Shown here: positions 1 to 10,286 of the stretch, in pieces | Position numbering within the stretch: position 1 is the stretch's first letter | How the letters are laid out: every line of letters starts with the position of its first letter | Program-made: the position numbers and the translations under genes | The notes under the pieces: generated by a model | What the model was told of the DNA's origin: nothing | What the model saw: the letters and a program-made list of their open reading frames with translations, nothing else | Databases searched by the model: none | NCBI GenBank assembly: GCA_003221615.1 | Contig: QHSQ01000144.1 | Span: forward strand, 1-64,000 | Source: Candidatus Rokuibacteriota bacterium | Lineage (GTDB): Bacteria > Methylomirabilota > Methylomirabilia > Rokubacteriales > CSP1-6 | Length of the DNA stretch: 64,000 bases | Direction of reading: 5' to 3'

Positions 1-16
1 TCCTCGAAAAAGCTGG

Positions 17-88
17 CGCTGGCGGGAGGATTTGAACCCCCGACCCACTGCTTACAAGGCAGTTGCTCTGCCCCTGAGCTACGCCAGC
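17..88 (-). tRNA. tRNA-Thr (anticodon TGT)
   Basis: Reverse complement GCTGGCGTAGCTCAGGGGCAGAGC-ACTGC-CTTGTAA-GCAGT-GGGTC-GGGGG-TTCAAAT-CCTCC-CGCCAGC folds as a cloverleaf with a 7-bp acceptor stem; loop CTTGTAA gives anticodon TGT. Confidence 0.93.
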
Positions 89-105
89 ACAGACAAAAGG
101 TCACA

Positions 106-879
106 TTAGGCTTGACTTTTAGATAAGTCAAGCTCTTTGCCCCGGGCGCCTCGCTGACGCGCGATTTCATAGCAAAGAACCGCGCCGGCGGCCGCGACGT
201 TCAGCGAGCCGACCTTTCCCCGCATCGGGATCGTCAGGACCACGTCGCACGCCTGCGCGACGAGTGGTCTGAGCCCCGCCCCCTCGCTCCCGAGCACCAG
301 ACAGAGCGGGCCGGTCAGGTCCGCGCCCCACGCGGGCACGCCTGAGCCCGCGACCGCGCCGTAGACCCAGACGCCTGCTTTCTTCACGATTTCCAGCGCG
401 CTCACGAGATTGGTCTCCCGGGCGACGGGCAGGTATTCGACCGCCCCCATCGCGGCGCGCGCGGCGGCGTCGGTGAGACCGACCTGATGGTGCTTCGTGA
501 CGATCACGCCGTGAGCACCGAAGACCTCGGCGGTCCTCAGCACCGCGCCGAAGTTCCTCGGATCCTGCACCTGATCGAGCGCCACGAAGAAGGCCGGCTC
601 CCGACGCGTTGCCGGGATTTCGAGGAGCGCGCCGAGGTCGACGTATTCCGCCGACGCGACGCGCGCCACGACACCCTGGTGTCGGTCGGAATCGGCCATC
701 GCCGTGAGCTGCTCGCGCGTGCGATACGAGACCTTCACGCCCGCGCGCCGCGCGAGGGCCACGATCTCGGCCAGTGGGCCGCGTGCACCGGCGAGCACCG
801 CGATCTCGTCCGCTCGCCGCCCGTGCGTGCGCAGCAGCTCGAGCACGGGGTTGCGGCCGTAGATGCGGCCTTCGGCCAC
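106..879 (-). CDS. rlmB: 23S rRNA (guanosine-2'-O-)-methyltransferase RlmB / TrmH family
   Basis: SpoU motifs: ALDQVQDPRNFGAVLRTAEVFGAHGVI, LVLGSEGAGLRPLV, IPMRGKVGSLNVAAAGAVLCYE. Confidence 0.93.
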   Translation of the reverse strand: MAEGRIYGRNPVLELLRTHGRRADEIAVLAGARGPLAEIVALARRAGVKVSYRTREQLTAMADSDRHQGVVARVASAEYVDLGALLEIPATRREPAFFVALDQVQDPRNFGAVLRTAEVFGAHGVIVTKHHQVGLTDAAARAAMGAVEYLPVARETNLVSALEIVKKAGVWVYGAVAGSGVPAWGADLTGPLCLVLGSEGAGLRPLVAQACDVVLTIPMRGKVGSLNVAAAGAVLCYEIARQRGARGKELDLSKSQA

Positions 880-2270
880 TAGCGGCCCTTCGGCGTGAGC
901 CGCGGGCCGGCCGGCGTGTCCTCGACGAGCCAGCCGAGCCGCGCGATCTCGTCGCGGATCTCGTCTCCGCGCTTCCAGTCGCGACGCGCCCGCGCCTGGC
1001 CGCGCGCGGTCAGGAGCTCCTGGACCTCCGGCGGCGGCCCGTCCGTCGCGGCCTCGCGGCCGAAGAGCCCGAGCACTCGCCCGAGCCCCACGAGCTCGTC
1101 GACGCCGGCGACGAACGCGCCGGGGGGGCCCGCGCCCCGGTCCCGCGCCTCCGCCAGTGCGCGCCCGAAATCGAAGAGCGCGCCGAGCGCCTGCGGCGTG
1201 TTGAAGTCGTCGTCCATCGCCTTCTCGAAGCGCGGACGGAACTCGGCGAAGGCCGGCGGCAGCGGCGCGCCGGCGCCGCCGTCGCGCACCGCGGCGGCGT
1301 CATGGAGCAGACGGGCCAGACGCTCGAAGGCGCGCTTGCTCTCGTCGATGCGCTCCTCCGACCACTCGATCATGTTCCGGTAGTGGGTCCCGAGCATCCA
1401 GAGCCGGAGCGTGTCGGGGGAGTGGCGCTTGACGATCTCGCGGATGCTCAGCGTGTTGCCGAGTGACTTCGACATCTTTTCCTTGCCCATGTTGACCATG
1501 CCGTTGTGCACCCAGTAGCGTGCGAACGGCTTGCCCGTGCAGGCTTCGGCCTGGGCGATCTCGCACTCGTGATGCGGGAAGATCAGGTCTTCGCCGCCTC
1601 CGTGCAGATCGAACGATGTGCCGAGATATTTCATGGCCATCGCGGAGCACTCGATGTGCCATCCGGGCCGGCCCGGTCCCCACGGACTCTCCCAGGCGGG
1701 CTCGCCGGGCTTCGAGGCCTTCCAGAGCGCGAAATCACGGGGGTCGCGCTTGCGCTCGTCCACCTCGACGCGCGCGCCCGCCAGCAGCTCGTCGAGATTC
1801 TTGCCCGACAGCCGCCCGTACGGAGGGAAGCTGCGGATCGCGAAGTAGACGTCGCCCTCGACCGGGTAGGCGTGGTCGGTGGCCACCAGGCGCTCGATGA
1901 GCTCGATCATCTCCGGCACGTGCTCGGTCGCCTTCGGGTCGACGTCGGGGGCCAGGACTCCGAGCGAGGCCATGTCCTCGCGCTCGGCGGCGATGAAGCG
2001 CTCGGCGAATTCCCGCGCGGTCACCCCGCCGTCGTTGGCGCGCTTGATGATCCGGTCGTCGACGTCGGTGTAGTTCTTCACGAACGTGACCCGATAGCCC
2101 TTGAAGGTGAGGTAACGGCGGATCACGTCGAAGACGATCGCGCTCCGGGCGTGTCCGATGTGCGAGTAATCGTACACCGTCACTCCGCACACGTACATGC
2201 GGACTTCGCCCGGTGTGAGCGGAACGAATTCCTCCTTCGTTCGCGTCATCGTGTTGAAGATCCGGATCAT
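879..2270 (-). CDS. cysS: Cysteinyl-tRNA synthetase
   Basis: MYVCGVTVYDYSHIGHARSAIVFDVIRRYL; GWHIECSAMAMKYLG; KMSKSLGN motif. Confidence 0.97.
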   Translation of the reverse strand: MIRIFNTMTRTKEEFVPLTPGEVRMYVCGVTVYDYSHIGHARSAIVFDVIRRYLTFKGYRVTFVKNYTDVDDRIIKRANDGGVTAREFAERFIAAEREDMASLGVLAPDVDPKATEHVPEMIELIERLVATDHAYPVEGDVYFAIRSFPPYGRLSGKNLDELLAGARVEVDERKRDPRDFALWKASKPGEPAWESPWGPGRPGWHIECSAMAMKYLGTSFDLHGGGEDLIFPHHECEIAQAEACTGKPFARYWVHNGMVNMGKEKMSKSLGNTLSIREIVKRHSPDTLRLWMLGTHYRNMIEWSEERIDESKRAFERLARLLHDAAAVRDGGAGAPLPPAFAEFRPRFEKAMDDDFNTPQALGALFDFGRALAEARDRGAGPPGAFVAGVDELVGLGRVLGLFGREAATDGPPPEVQELLTARGQARARRDWKRGDEIRDEIARLGWLVEDTPAGPRLTPKGR

Positions 2271-2755
2271 GCCGTCACCTCGACGCTGACCACCGCCATC
2301 GCCGCCATCCCTTCCTGCCTGCCCACCAGGCCGAGTCCTTCGGGGCTCTTCGCCTTCACGCTCACGCGGTCGGTCTCGAGCCCGAGCGCGTCGGCCAGCC
2401 GCTTGGCCATCTCCGGCAGCAAGGGCGCCAGGCGCGGAGCCTGAGCGAGCACGGTCGCGTCCACGTTGACGAGCCGGCCCCCGCGCGCGGTGACCAGGTC
2501 GACCACGCTCCGGAGGAGCCGCAGGCTTGAGATACCTCGATAGCGCGGATCGGTGTCGGGAAAATGTCGACCCAGGTCGCCCAGCGCCAGGGCCCCGAGC
2601 AGGGCCTCGCCGACCGCGTGCGACAGCACGTCGGCATCCGAATGCCCGGCGAGCCCGCGATCGGACTCTACGGTGACTCCGCCCAACACGAGCGGCCGGC
2701 CGGCCGCAAGCGGATGGAGGTCGAATCCGAAGCCGACGCGCGTCACCGGGCCCAC
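2267..2755 (-). CDS. ispF: 2-C-methyl-D-erythritol 2,4-cyclodiphosphate synthase
   Basis: RVGFGFDLHPL...LAGHSDADVLSHAVGEALLGALALGDLGRHFPDTDP; KAKSPEGLG. Confidence 0.96.
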   Translation of the reverse strand: MGPVTRVGFGFDLHPLAAGRPLVLGGVTVESDRGLAGHSDADVLSHAVGEALLGALALGDLGRHFPDTDPRYRGISSLRLLRSVVDLVTARGGRLVNVDATVLAQAPRLAPLLPEMAKRLADALGLETDRVSVKAKSPEGLGLVGRQEGMAAMAVVSVEVTA

Positions 2756-3441
2756 GCTCGACGCGCCCGGCGAAGATCCTCCGGTGTGGTGATCTTCACA
2801 TTTTCGACGAGCCCCCGCACCACACGCACCTGATGACCGAGCCGCTCGACGAGCATCGCGTCGTCGGTGCCGACGACCCCGTCACGCCGAGCCTTTTCGT
2901 GGGCCTCGCGTAGTAGAGCGGCCCGGAACGCCTGGGGCGTCTGAACCGCCCACAGCTCCGAGCGGTCCAGCGTCGCTTCGACCATATCCTGCCGCACGCG
3001 CTTGATGGTCTCGGTGATCGGCAAGGCGCAGATGGCCGCGCCCGACTCGGCCGCCGCGCCCACGACGGCATCGATGAGCCCGCGCGTGATCAGCGGTCGG
3101 ACGGCGTCGTGGACGACGATGATGTCGGTGTTGCCGGGGACCGCCTGCAGGGCGAGCCACACCGAGTCCTGTCGCATCCCACCGCCCCGGACGACCATCA
3201 CTGGCGCGCGGCGCGTGATCGGCGCCAGAGCGCGGCGCGTGCGCTCCACGTGAATCTCGGGTGCGGCGACGACGATCGCGATCACGGCGGGATGGCGCGT
3301 GAAGTGAGCGACCGTCTCCGTCAAGATGGAAACGCGCCCGAGCCTGATGAACTGCTTCGGAAGACGACCGCCGAAGCGCGTGCCCACGCCACCAGCCGGG
3401 ATGACGACCGCCAACTTCTGTGCCTTCGGCCCTTCGGGCAT
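2743..3441 (-). CDS. ispD: 2-C-methyl-D-erythritol 4-phosphate cytidylyltransferase
   Basis: VVIPAGGVGTRFGGRLPKQF; VVHDAVRPLI; AVQTPQAFR; adjacent to ispF. Confidence 0.95.
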   Translation of the reverse strand: MPEGPKAQKLAVVIPAGGVGTRFGGRLPKQFIRLGRVSILTETVAHFTRHPAVIAIVVAAPEIHVERTRRALAPITRRAPVMVVRGGGMRQDSVWLALQAVPGNTDIIVVHDAVRPLITRGLIDAVVGAAAESGAAICALPITETIKRVRQDMVEATLDRSELWAVQTPQAFRAALLREAHEKARRDGVVGTDDAMLVERLGHQVRVVRGLVENVKITTPEDLRRARRAWAR

Positions 3442-3460
3442 TACCTTCCCTTATTCACAG

Positions 3461-3512
3461 GCGCGCTTCGGCCGGGCGGGGCCCCAGCCCCGCGACGGCC
3501 TGCAGCGCGCAC
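3461..3512 (-). repeat. REP-like hairpin repeat, copy A
   Basis: GCGCGCTTCGGCCGGGCGGGGCCCCAGCCCCGCGACGGCCTGCAGCGCGCAC: imperfect palindrome sharing sequence with the four other copies in this window; fills the radA-ispD gap. Confidence 0.85.
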
Positions 3513-3516
3513 CGCG

Positions 3517-4884
3517 TCAGCTGAGGAGCGCGGTCAGGGCGTCGCTGACCGTGGCGACGCCGCGGATGTCGAGCGACGCCTTCATCGGCTCGAGGACGTT
3601 GCTCTGAGGCACGATCGCCCGGCGAAAGCCAAGCGCGGCGGCCTCGCGCAGGCGCAGCTCGAGCCCGGCCACCGCGCGGACCTCGCCGGTGAGCCCGACC
3701 TCGCCGACCACGAGCACGTCCGGCGGCACGACGCGATCCATGTAGCTCGACGCCGCCGCGACGACGATCCCGAGATCGGCCGCCGGCTCGGTGACGCGGC
3801 CGCCTCCGGCGACGTTGACGTACACGTCCTGGCTTCCCAGCGGAACGCCGGCGCGCTTCTCCAGCACCGCCAGCAAGAGACACACGCGATTGTAGTCGGC
3901 GCCGAGCACCGTGCGCCGCGGAGTGCCGATGGACGCCTGCGAGACGAGCGCCTGGAGCTCGAGCAGCACCGGTCGCGTGCCCTCGAGACTCGAGACGACG
4001 ACCGAGCCCGGCGCCTCCCGAGGCCGCTCGGCGAGGAAGAATCCCGACGGGTTCTTCACCTCGACCAGCCCGCCCTCCACCATCTCGAAGACGCCGATCT
4101 CGTTCGTCGAGCCGAATCGGTTCTTCACGGCCCGGAGCACGCGGTACGAGTGATGGCGCTCTCCTTCGAAGTAGAGGACCGTGTCGACCAGGTGCTCGAG
4201 CACGCGCGGTCCGGCGAGCGCACCTTCCTTCGTGACGTGGCCGACGAGGAAGGTGGCGATACCGAGCCCCTTGGCGAGCGTCATGAGGCGCGCGCCGCAC
4301 TCGCGCACCTGAGCGACGCTGCCCGGCGCCGATTCCAGATCGGGCAGGAACACCGTCTGGATCGAATCGATGACGAGCGCGCGAGGCTTCACGTCGTCCA
4401 GGTGGCCTTGGACCACCGACAGGTCGTTCTCCGGCCACAGGAGGAGCCCATCGGTGGCGATACCGAGCCGATCGGCGCGCATCTTCACCTGCGCGGCCGA
4501 CTCCTCGGCGGTGACGTACAGCACCGGCGGGGCGGCCTGCGCCAGCGCTCGGGCCGCCTGCAGCAGGAGGGTGCTCTTGCCGACGCCCGGATCTCCGCCG
4601 ATCAGCACCAGCGAGCCGCGGACCACGCCGCCGCCCAGCACGCGATCCAGCTCGCCGATGCCCGTGCGCACGCGGTCGTCTCGCTCCATCGAGATGTCCT
4701 TCAACGGACGCGGCCGGCCGGAGGCCACGCTGGACCGCCGCGACGTGCGCGGCGAGACCTGCCGTTCTTCGACGAGCTGGACCCAGCTGTTACCGGAGCG
4801 TCGGCAGTCGGGACACGTGCCGGGCTTCGGGCTCGTGAAGCCGCACTCCTGGCAGCGATAGACGCTAGCGTCGCGTGTCGTCAT
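3517..4884 (-). CDS. radA: DNA repair protein RadA
   Basis: N-terminal zinc finger YRCQECGFTSPKPGTCPDC; Walker A GGDPGVGKST; KNRFGSTNEIGVFEM motif. Confidence 0.96.
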   Translation of the reverse strand: MTTRDASVYRCQECGFTSPKPGTCPDCRRSGNSWVQLVEERQVSPRTSRRSSVASGRPRPLKDISMERDDRVRTGIGELDRVLGGGVVRGSLVLIGGDPGVGKSTLLLQAARALAQAAPPVLYVTAEESAAQVKMRADRLGIATDGLLLWPENDLSVVQGHLDDVKPRALVIDSIQTVFLPDLESAPGSVAQVRECGARLMTLAKGLGIATFLVGHVTKEGALAGPRVLEHLVDTVLYFEGERHHSYRVLRAVKNRFGSTNEIGVFEMVEGGLVEVKNPSGFFLAERPREAPGSVVVSSLEGTRPVLLELQALVSQASIGTPRRTVLGADYNRVCLLLAVLEKRAGVPLGSQDVYVNVAGGGRVTEPAADLGIVVAAASSYMDRVVPPDVLVVGEVGLTGEVRAVAGLELRLREAAALGFRRAIVPQSNVLEPMKASLDIRGVATVSDALTALLS

Positions 4885-6055
4885 CCTTGGACTTGGTCCC
4901 CTTGTCCCCGAGACTGCGAATCATCGTTCTCAGGAGGAAGCTCCGCTGGGCGCCGTCGAGAATCGTGGCGAGACGCTCGTAGATCGTCGGGTCCGCGATG
5001 AGCAGGCCCATGGTTCCCTCGCCGTCATTGATCTTCTCGCTGATCGATTTCAGGTTGGCGACGGCGGTTCTCAAATCTTGCATGGTGAGCGACAGCGAGC
5101 CGTCGTCGCCGGAGTCGGCCACCAGGCTCCCGAGTGTTCCCTTGCCGCCGGCCACCCGATCCGAGACCAGGCGCAGGTTGTGCGCGACGGCCCGGAGGTC
5201 GTCGAGGACCGCCTTGTACTTCGGATCGAAGAGGAGGCCGGGCAAGAGTCCCGGCTCGCGCTCGGGCTGCTCCACCATCGCGCTGATCCGGTCCATCGCC
5301 GCGACGAACCGCTTCGCCGACGCGGTGCTCTCGGGCGAGACCAGCACGCCGGCCGCGCCCTGCCCCTTCTCGACTCGCTCGAGCAAGGTCTGCGTCGTCG
5401 CGATCAGCTCGTTGACCCGGCGCAGGGCGACCGGCTCCTCGTAGACGAGCGCGTGCGCCCATCCGCGGCCGTGCTCCACCTGATCGACCACGCGTCCGAG
5501 CTTGTTCACCGTCGTCGCGGCATCTTCGATCATCTTCGACTTGTTGACCTGCTCCGCCGTCTCGCGTAGCGCGTCGGCGAGCGCCGCGACGTTCTTGGCC
5601 GTCTCGGCGCCGGCGGCGATCACGCGGCCGAAGTCGGCCGGGTCGCGCGAAGCCAGCACCTCGCCCGCGGCCACCGCCGGCGCGCTCGCATCTCCGACGG
5701 TGATCTCCACGATCCGGTCGCCGAGCAATCCCTGGGTCTCGATGCGCGCGACCGAGTTCTTCCGAATCCGATCGGAGAAGCGTCGGGCGATCGTGAGGTC
5801 GACCCGCACTTTGCCGCCCGGCTGCGGAGGAAGATTCACGGCCGAGACGCGCCCGATCTGCACCCCGGCGAGCCGGACCGTCGCGCCCTCGACGAGCCCG
5901 CCCACTTCGGTGAAGTCGGCGTGGATCGTATATCGCGCCTCGAACAGCCGCGCCCGGGCCCCGAGCGCGTAGACCAGACCGAGAAAGGTCGCGAGGGCCA
6001 CCAAGACGAAGATGCCGACCCGGAACTTCACCGCGGTCTCGCGCTTCTCGCTCAC
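4865..6055 (-). CDS. mlaD: MlaD/MCE-family lipid transport substrate-binding protein
   Basis: Start GTG giving VSEKRETAVKFRVGIFVLVALATFLGL; MCE domain GLVEGATVRLAGVQIGRVSAV; 4-bp overlap with the upstream mlaF-like gene. Confidence 0.88.
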   Translation of the reverse strand: MSEKRETAVKFRVGIFVLVALATFLGLVYALGARARLFEARYTIHADFTEVGGLVEGATVRLAGVQIGRVSAVNLPPQPGGKVRVDLTIARRFSDRIRKNSVARIETQGLLGDRIVEITVGDASAPAVAAGEVLASRDPADFGRVIAAGAETAKNVAALADALRETAEQVNKSKMIEDAATTVNKLGRVVDQVEHGRGWAHALVYEEPVALRRVNELIATTQTLLERVEKGQGAAGVLVSPESTASAKRFVAAMDRISAMVEQPEREPGLLPGLLFDPKYKAVLDDLRAVAHNLRLVSDRVAGGKGTLGSLVADSGDDGSLSLTMQDLRTAVANLKSISEKINDGEGTMGLLIADPTIYERLATILDGAQRSFLLRTMIRSLGDKGTKSKDDDTRR

Positions 6056-6807
6056 GAGGCGCCTCCTGCCGTGCCGCCGGCCAGGAATGCCTGGACCGCC
6101 GGATTGCTCCCCTCGAGCACCTCGTCGACCGGCCCGAGCGCCGCGAACTGCCCCGCGATCAGGACGGCCACGCGGTCGGCGACCGTCCGGGCCAGCTCCA
6201 CGTCGTGGGTGACGACCATCGCCGTGTCGCACACCCCGCCGCGCAGGTGCAGCATCAGGTCGGCGACCAGCTTGGAGTTCGTCGGATCGAGCCCGGCCGT
6301 GGGCTCGTCGAATAGCAGCATCTCCGGCTCGACCGAGAGGGCGCGGGCGATCCCGACGCGCTTGCGCATGCCGCCGGACAGCTCCGAAGGCAGCAGCGGC
6401 AGTACCTCGCTCGAGAGACCCACGACCGACAGGTTGTGAACGACACGCTCGTCGATCTCCGCCTCCCCGAGGCTCGTGTGCTCGCGAAGAGGATACGCGA
6501 CGTTGTCGTGAACGGACAGCGAATCGAAGAGCGCCGCGCTCTGGAACACGTAGCCCATCCGGCGGCGCAAGGGCAGCAACGACTCCTCCGAGAGGTGCTC
6601 GATGCTGCGCCCGAAGACCCGAAGCCGACCGCCGTCCGGTTGGATCAGGCCCGCGACCAGACGGAGGAGGACCGTCTTGCCGGCGCCGCTCCCGCCCATC
6701 ACGACCAGGGTCTCGCCCTTGGCGAGCTCGAACGAGACCCCACGCAGCACCGCGTTGGCGTCGAAGCTCTTCCGCAGATCGGTCGCCTCGACGATCGGCT
6801 CCGGCAT
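6052..6807 (-). CDS. mlaF: ABC transporter ATP-binding protein, MlaF family
   Basis: MPEPIVEATDLRKSFDANAVLRGVSFEL; Walker A GGSGAGKT; signature LSGGMRKRVGIARAL; LLFDEPTAGLDP. Confidence 0.92.
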   Translation of the reverse strand: MPEPIVEATDLRKSFDANAVLRGVSFELAKGETLVVMGGSGAGKTVLLRLVAGLIQPDGGRLRVFGRSIEHLSEESLLPLRRRMGYVFQSAALFDSLSVHDNVAYPLREHTSLGEAEIDERVVHNLSVVGLSSEVLPLLPSELSGGMRKRVGIARALSVEPEMLLFDEPTAGLDPTNSKLVADLMLHLRGGVCDTAMVVTHDVELARTVADRVAVLIAGQFAALGPVDEVLEGSNPAVQAFLAGGTAGGAS

Positions 6808-6812
6808 GCCCG

Positions 6813-7574
6813 TCAATAGAAGAGCGTCAAGAAGAGCTTGGTGATGAAGAAGTCCGACACGATGACCCCCATGGTCACGTGCACGACGGTCGACGTCGTC
6901 GCCCGTCCGAGCCCCTCGGTCCCGCCCTCGGTGCTGAGACCGTTGTAGCATCCGATGAGCGTCACGATGATCCCGAAGAACACCGATTTGCCGACACCGG
7001 TCAGGAAGTCCTTCGGCACGACCCAATAGGTCGTGATGTTCCAGTACGCGTACACGTCCGCACCGCGTTCCAGGTACATGATCAGCATACCGCCGAGCAC
7101 GCCGACCGCGTCCGCCAGCACCGTCAGGAGCGGGAACACGATGAGCGCCGCCAGCACACGAGGCACGACGAGGCGCTTGATGTAGTTCACGCCGAGGGTG
7201 CGCAGCGCGTCGATCTGCTCGGTCACCTTCATCGAACCGAGCTCGGCGGTGATGCCCGAGGCGACCTTTCCGCCGACGAGAATCGCCGTCAGGACCGGTC
7301 CGAGCTCCCTCAAGATCGCGAGGGCGGCGATCGGGCCGACGTAGCTCTCCGCGCCGAAGCGGGCCATGTTGACCGCGCTCTGGATCGTGAACACCATGCC
7401 GGTGAAGATGGCGGCCGTCAGCGCGACGCCGAGCGACCGCACGCCCATCACCTCGATCTCCTGCACGACGAGACGGAAGTACTTCGGCGGCAGGGCGAGG
7501 CTCCGGAAGACCTGGCTGGTGAGAAGGCCAACCCCGCCGTACCACACGACGGTTCGTCTCAGATAGGCTTCCAT
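6813..7574 (-). CDS. mlaE: MlaE-family ABC permease
   Basis: MEAYLRRTVVWYGGVG...ELGPVLTAILVGGKVASGITAELGSMKVTEQIDAL, the conserved MlaE core. Confidence 0.93.
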   Translation of the reverse strand: MEAYLRRTVVWYGGVGLLTSQVFRSLALPPKYFRLVVQEIEVMGVRSLGVALTAAIFTGMVFTIQSAVNMARFGAESYVGPIAALAILRELGPVLTAILVGGKVASGITAELGSMKVTEQIDALRTLGVNYIKRLVVPRVLAALIVFPLLTVLADAVGVLGGMLIMYLERGADVYAYWNITTYWVVPKDFLTGVGKSVFFGIIVTLIGCYNGLSTEGGTEGLGRATTSTVVHVTMGVIVSDFFITKLFLTLFY

Positions 7575-7578
7575 CCCC

Positions 7579-8097
7579 TCAGTCCCCGCGCTCCTTCGCG
7601 AAGCTCTCCACGAAACGCCGAAAGTCGGCGCGCCACGCGTCGAACGCCGCCGGCGGCGCCGCATAGGCGAAATCGTAGACGCAGCCGTCTTCCTTCAGCA
7701 CGTACGCCTCGACTCGCGTCGGCGAGCCGTCGGCGGCCACCCGACCGTCGAGCACCCGGTGCATGGCAACCCGCCCGTTCACCGAGATCTCGTTCCGCTC
7801 GATGGTCGCGCGGTCATGAAGCCCGATCAACAGCTGATCGAGCAGGAGACCGGCGCTTCGCGACCTCGCGCGATCGTCGCACTCCGCGTTCGCCAACATC
7901 GCCGCCATCCCGTCCTGATGCCTGAGCTCGAGATCGGCCTTGCTCTCGGTGGCCACCGACCAGTCGGCGCCCGGCAGCGTGAGGCGATATCCCTTGGTCG
8001 AGTGATAGACGCCGTTCTCGATCCGCCGGCCGGCGGCGGCGCACCCGGTGAATACAAGCACGGCCCCCAGCGCGAGCGCCAGCGGCGCCTGGCACAC
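7579..8097 (-). CDS. Hypothetical lipoprotein next to the Mla genes
   Basis: Signal peptide with lipobox VFTGC; no family recognised. Confidence 0.65.
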   Translation of the reverse strand: MCQAPLALALGAVLVFTGCAAAGRRIENGVYHSTKGYRLTLPGADWSVATESKADLELRHQDGMAAMLANAECDDRARSRSAGLLLDQLLIGLHDRATIERNEISVNGRVAMHRVLDGRVAADGSPTRVEAYVLKEDGCVYDFAYAAPPAAFDAWRADFRRFVESFAKERGD

Positions 8098-8104
8098 GCG
8101 CCGG

Positions 8105-8755
8105 CTACCGATCCGGCGTGGGCCGTGCCGCGTGGCGTCGCGCCAGCTCTTTCAGGACCTCGCGGAGCGGTATCCCACGCGCGCCGAGCAGCACGAGGGT
8201 GTGGAACCACAGGTCGGCGACCTCCTCGGTGACGCGCCGGTCGCCCTCGCCGCCGAGCGCCGCGGTGATCACCTCGGTCGCCTCTTCACCGATCTTCCGG
8301 CACATCTCGGGCTCGCCGGCCGCCAGCAGGCCGGCAACGTACGATCCCGAGGGCCGGTCCCTCTTTCTGTCCTCGATCGTGCGCTCGAGCCTTTCGAGCA
8401 TGGTCGAGGGGGCTGGGCACGGATCGGGTCCGGCGCCCCCCTTGAGCGCCGTGAAGAAGCACGTGCGCTGCCCGGTGTGGCAGGCCACGCCTTCCTGATG
8501 GACCTGAACGAGGAGCGTGTCGCCGTCGCAGTCGGCGTAGACGGACTGGACGTGCTGAACGTGCCCGGAGCTCTCGCCCTTTCTCCACGGCTTGCCGCGC
8601 GAGCGCGACCAGAAGTGGGTCACGCCGCTCGACAGGGTCGCTTCGACGGCGGCGCGGTCCATCCATGCGACCATGAGAAGCTCGCCGGTGTCGGCCTCCT
8701 GAACGACCGCCGGGAGCAGGCCCTGAGCGTCGAACCGAAGCTCGTCGAGCGTCAC
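8105..8755 (-). CDS. hisIE: Bifunctional phosphoribosyl-AMP cyclohydrolase / phosphoribosyl-ATP pyrophosphatase
   Basis: [16 protein letters not shown]...[35 protein letters not shown] plus HisE domain [13 protein letters not shown]. Confidence 0.95.
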   Translation of the reverse strand: MTLDELRFDAQGLLPAVVQEADTGELLMVAWMDRAAVEATLSSGVTHFWSRSRGKPWRKGESSGHVQHVQSVYADCDGDTLLVQVHQEGVACHTGQRTCFFTALKGGAGPDPCPAPSTMLERLERTIEDRKRDRPSGSYVAGLLAAGEPEMCRKIGEEATEVITAALGGEGDRRVTEEVADLWFHTLVLLGARGIPLREVLKELARRHAARPTPDR

Positions 8756-9531
8756 GGCTCGGTTCGCACCTCGACGCCTCGTCCACGCAGATACGCCTTG
8801 GCCTCGGCGATGGTGTGGGTTCCGAAGTGGAAGATCGAGGCGGCGAGCGCCGCGTCGGCGCAGCCGTCGACGAGACCCTCATAGAGATGCTCGAGCGAGC
8901 CGGCGCCGCCCGAGGCGATCACGGGGACCGAGACGCTCTGCGACACCGCGCGCGTGAGCTCGAGGTCGTAGCCGTCCTTGGTTCCGTCGCGGTCCATGCT
9001 CGTCAGGAGGATCTCACCGGCGCCGAGCGCGACGGCCTCGCGCGCCCAGTCGATCGCGTCGCGCCCGGCCGGGCGACGTCCGCCGTGGGTGGAGACGCCC
9101 CAGCGAGGCGGCTCGTCGGGCCGAGCAGGCTCGCGCCGGGCGTCGATCGCCACGACGATGCACTGGCTGCCGAAGCGCTCGACGGCTTCGCGGATCACCG
9201 CCGGGCGCTCGAGGGCGGCGGTGTTCAGCGAGATCTTGTCGGCTCCGGCGCGGAGCAAGCGCCGCACGTCGTCGACCGAGCGGATGCCGCCACCGACGGT
9301 CAGCGGCATGTAGATGCCTTCGGCCGTCCGGCGAACGACGTCGAGCATCGTGTCGCGCGCCTCGTGCGAGGCGGTGATGTCCAGGAACACGAGCTCGTCG
9401 GCCCCCTGCGCGTCGTAGGCGAGCGCCGCCTCGACCGGATCGCCGGCGTCGCGCAGATCGACGAACCGCACGCCTTTGACGACGCGGCCGTCCTTCACGT
9501 CGAGGCATGGGACGACGCGCTTGGCCAGCAC
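8752..9531 (-). CDS. hisF: Imidazole glycerol phosphate synthase subunit HisF
   Basis: [50 protein letters not shown] start inferred from the short spacing to the hisA stop. Confidence 0.95.
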   Translation of the reverse strand: MLAKRVVPCLDVKDGRVVKGVRFVDLRDAGDPVEAALAYDAQGADELVFLDITASHEARDTMLDVVRRTAEGIYMPLTVGGGIRSVDDVRRLLRAGADKISLNTAALERPAVIREAVERFGSQCIVVAIDARREPARPDEPPRWGVSTHGGRRPAGRDAIDWAREAVALGAGEILLTSMDRDGTKDGYDLELTRAVSQSVSVPVIASGGAGSLEHLYEGLVDGCADAALAASIFHFGTHTIAEAKAYLRGRGVEVRTEP

Positions 9532-9533
9532 GC

Positions 9534-10286
9534 TCAGCCTCGAGACGAGCCGGCCGGCCCGGTGCCCGCCGCCGCGACTTCCTTCGCCCGTGGCAAGTCG
9601 ATCGCTCCGGTGTAGAGCGCGCGGCCGACGACCGCTCCGACGACTCCGGCGATCGTCGCCAGCCGCCCCAGATCCTCGACGCGTCCGACACCGCCCGACG
9701 CGAGAATGGGCATGGCGACCTCGCGCGCGAGGGTGGCGGTGACCTCGACGTTGGGTCCGGTCTCCGTGCCGTCGCGACTCACGTCGGTGTAGAGCAGCGC
9801 CGCCGCCCCGGCGTCGCGCGCCCGCGCGCCGACCTGCGCGAGCGTCTCGTCCACGACCTCGGTCCAGCCCTTGACCGCCACGCGCTGCCCCTTGGCGTCG
9901 ACGGCGACGATGACCCGGCCGGCATGCCGCTGACAGACCTCGAGCAGAAACGCACGGTCGAGCGCCGCGCGGGTCCCGACCACGACCCACCGGGCGCCGG
10001 TCTCGAGCGCGGTTTCGACGGCGCGAAGATCACGTAGTCCGCCGCCGACCTCGACCGGTACCGGCGCCATGGCCGCGACGATCTTCGTGACGAGCGCGGT
10101 CTGCCGGGGCTCACCGGCGAACGCGCCGTCGAGATCGACCACGTGGACCCGCTCGGCGCCGAGCTCTTTCCACTGGTGCGCCACCGCGACCGGGTCCTCG
10201 GAGAACACGGTCTCGCGGTCGCTGCGGCCCTGGTGCAGGCGGACGCACCGCCCGCCGCGGAGGTCGATCGCCGGGATGACGATCAC
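9534..10286 (-). CDS. hisA: HisA phosphoribosylformimino-AICAR isomerase
   Basis: [45 protein letters not shown]. Confidence 0.95.
   Translation of the reverse strand: MIVIPAIDLRGGRCVRLHQGRSDRETVFSEDPVAVAHQWKELGAERVHVVDLDGAFAGEPRQTALVTKIVAAMAPVPVEVGGGLRDLRAVETALETGARWVVVGTRAALDRAFLLEVCQRHAGRVIVAVDAKGQRVAVKGWTEVVDETLAQVGARARDAGAAALLYTDVSRDGTETGPNVEVTATLAREVAMPILASGGVGRVEDLGRLATIAGVVGAVVGRALYTGAIDLPRAKEVAAAGTGPAGSSRG

Noticed and set aside
3461-3512. REP-like hairpin as a Rho-independent terminator
   Set aside because: No T-tract follows the stem and copies occur in both orientations relative to transcription; a secondary role in 3'-end stability is not excluded.
3109-5001. 630-aa plus-strand ORF opposite radA and ispD
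   Set aside because: Antisense to confidently identified genes; low-complexity Arg/Asp/His-rich composition typical of shadow ORFs at high GC.
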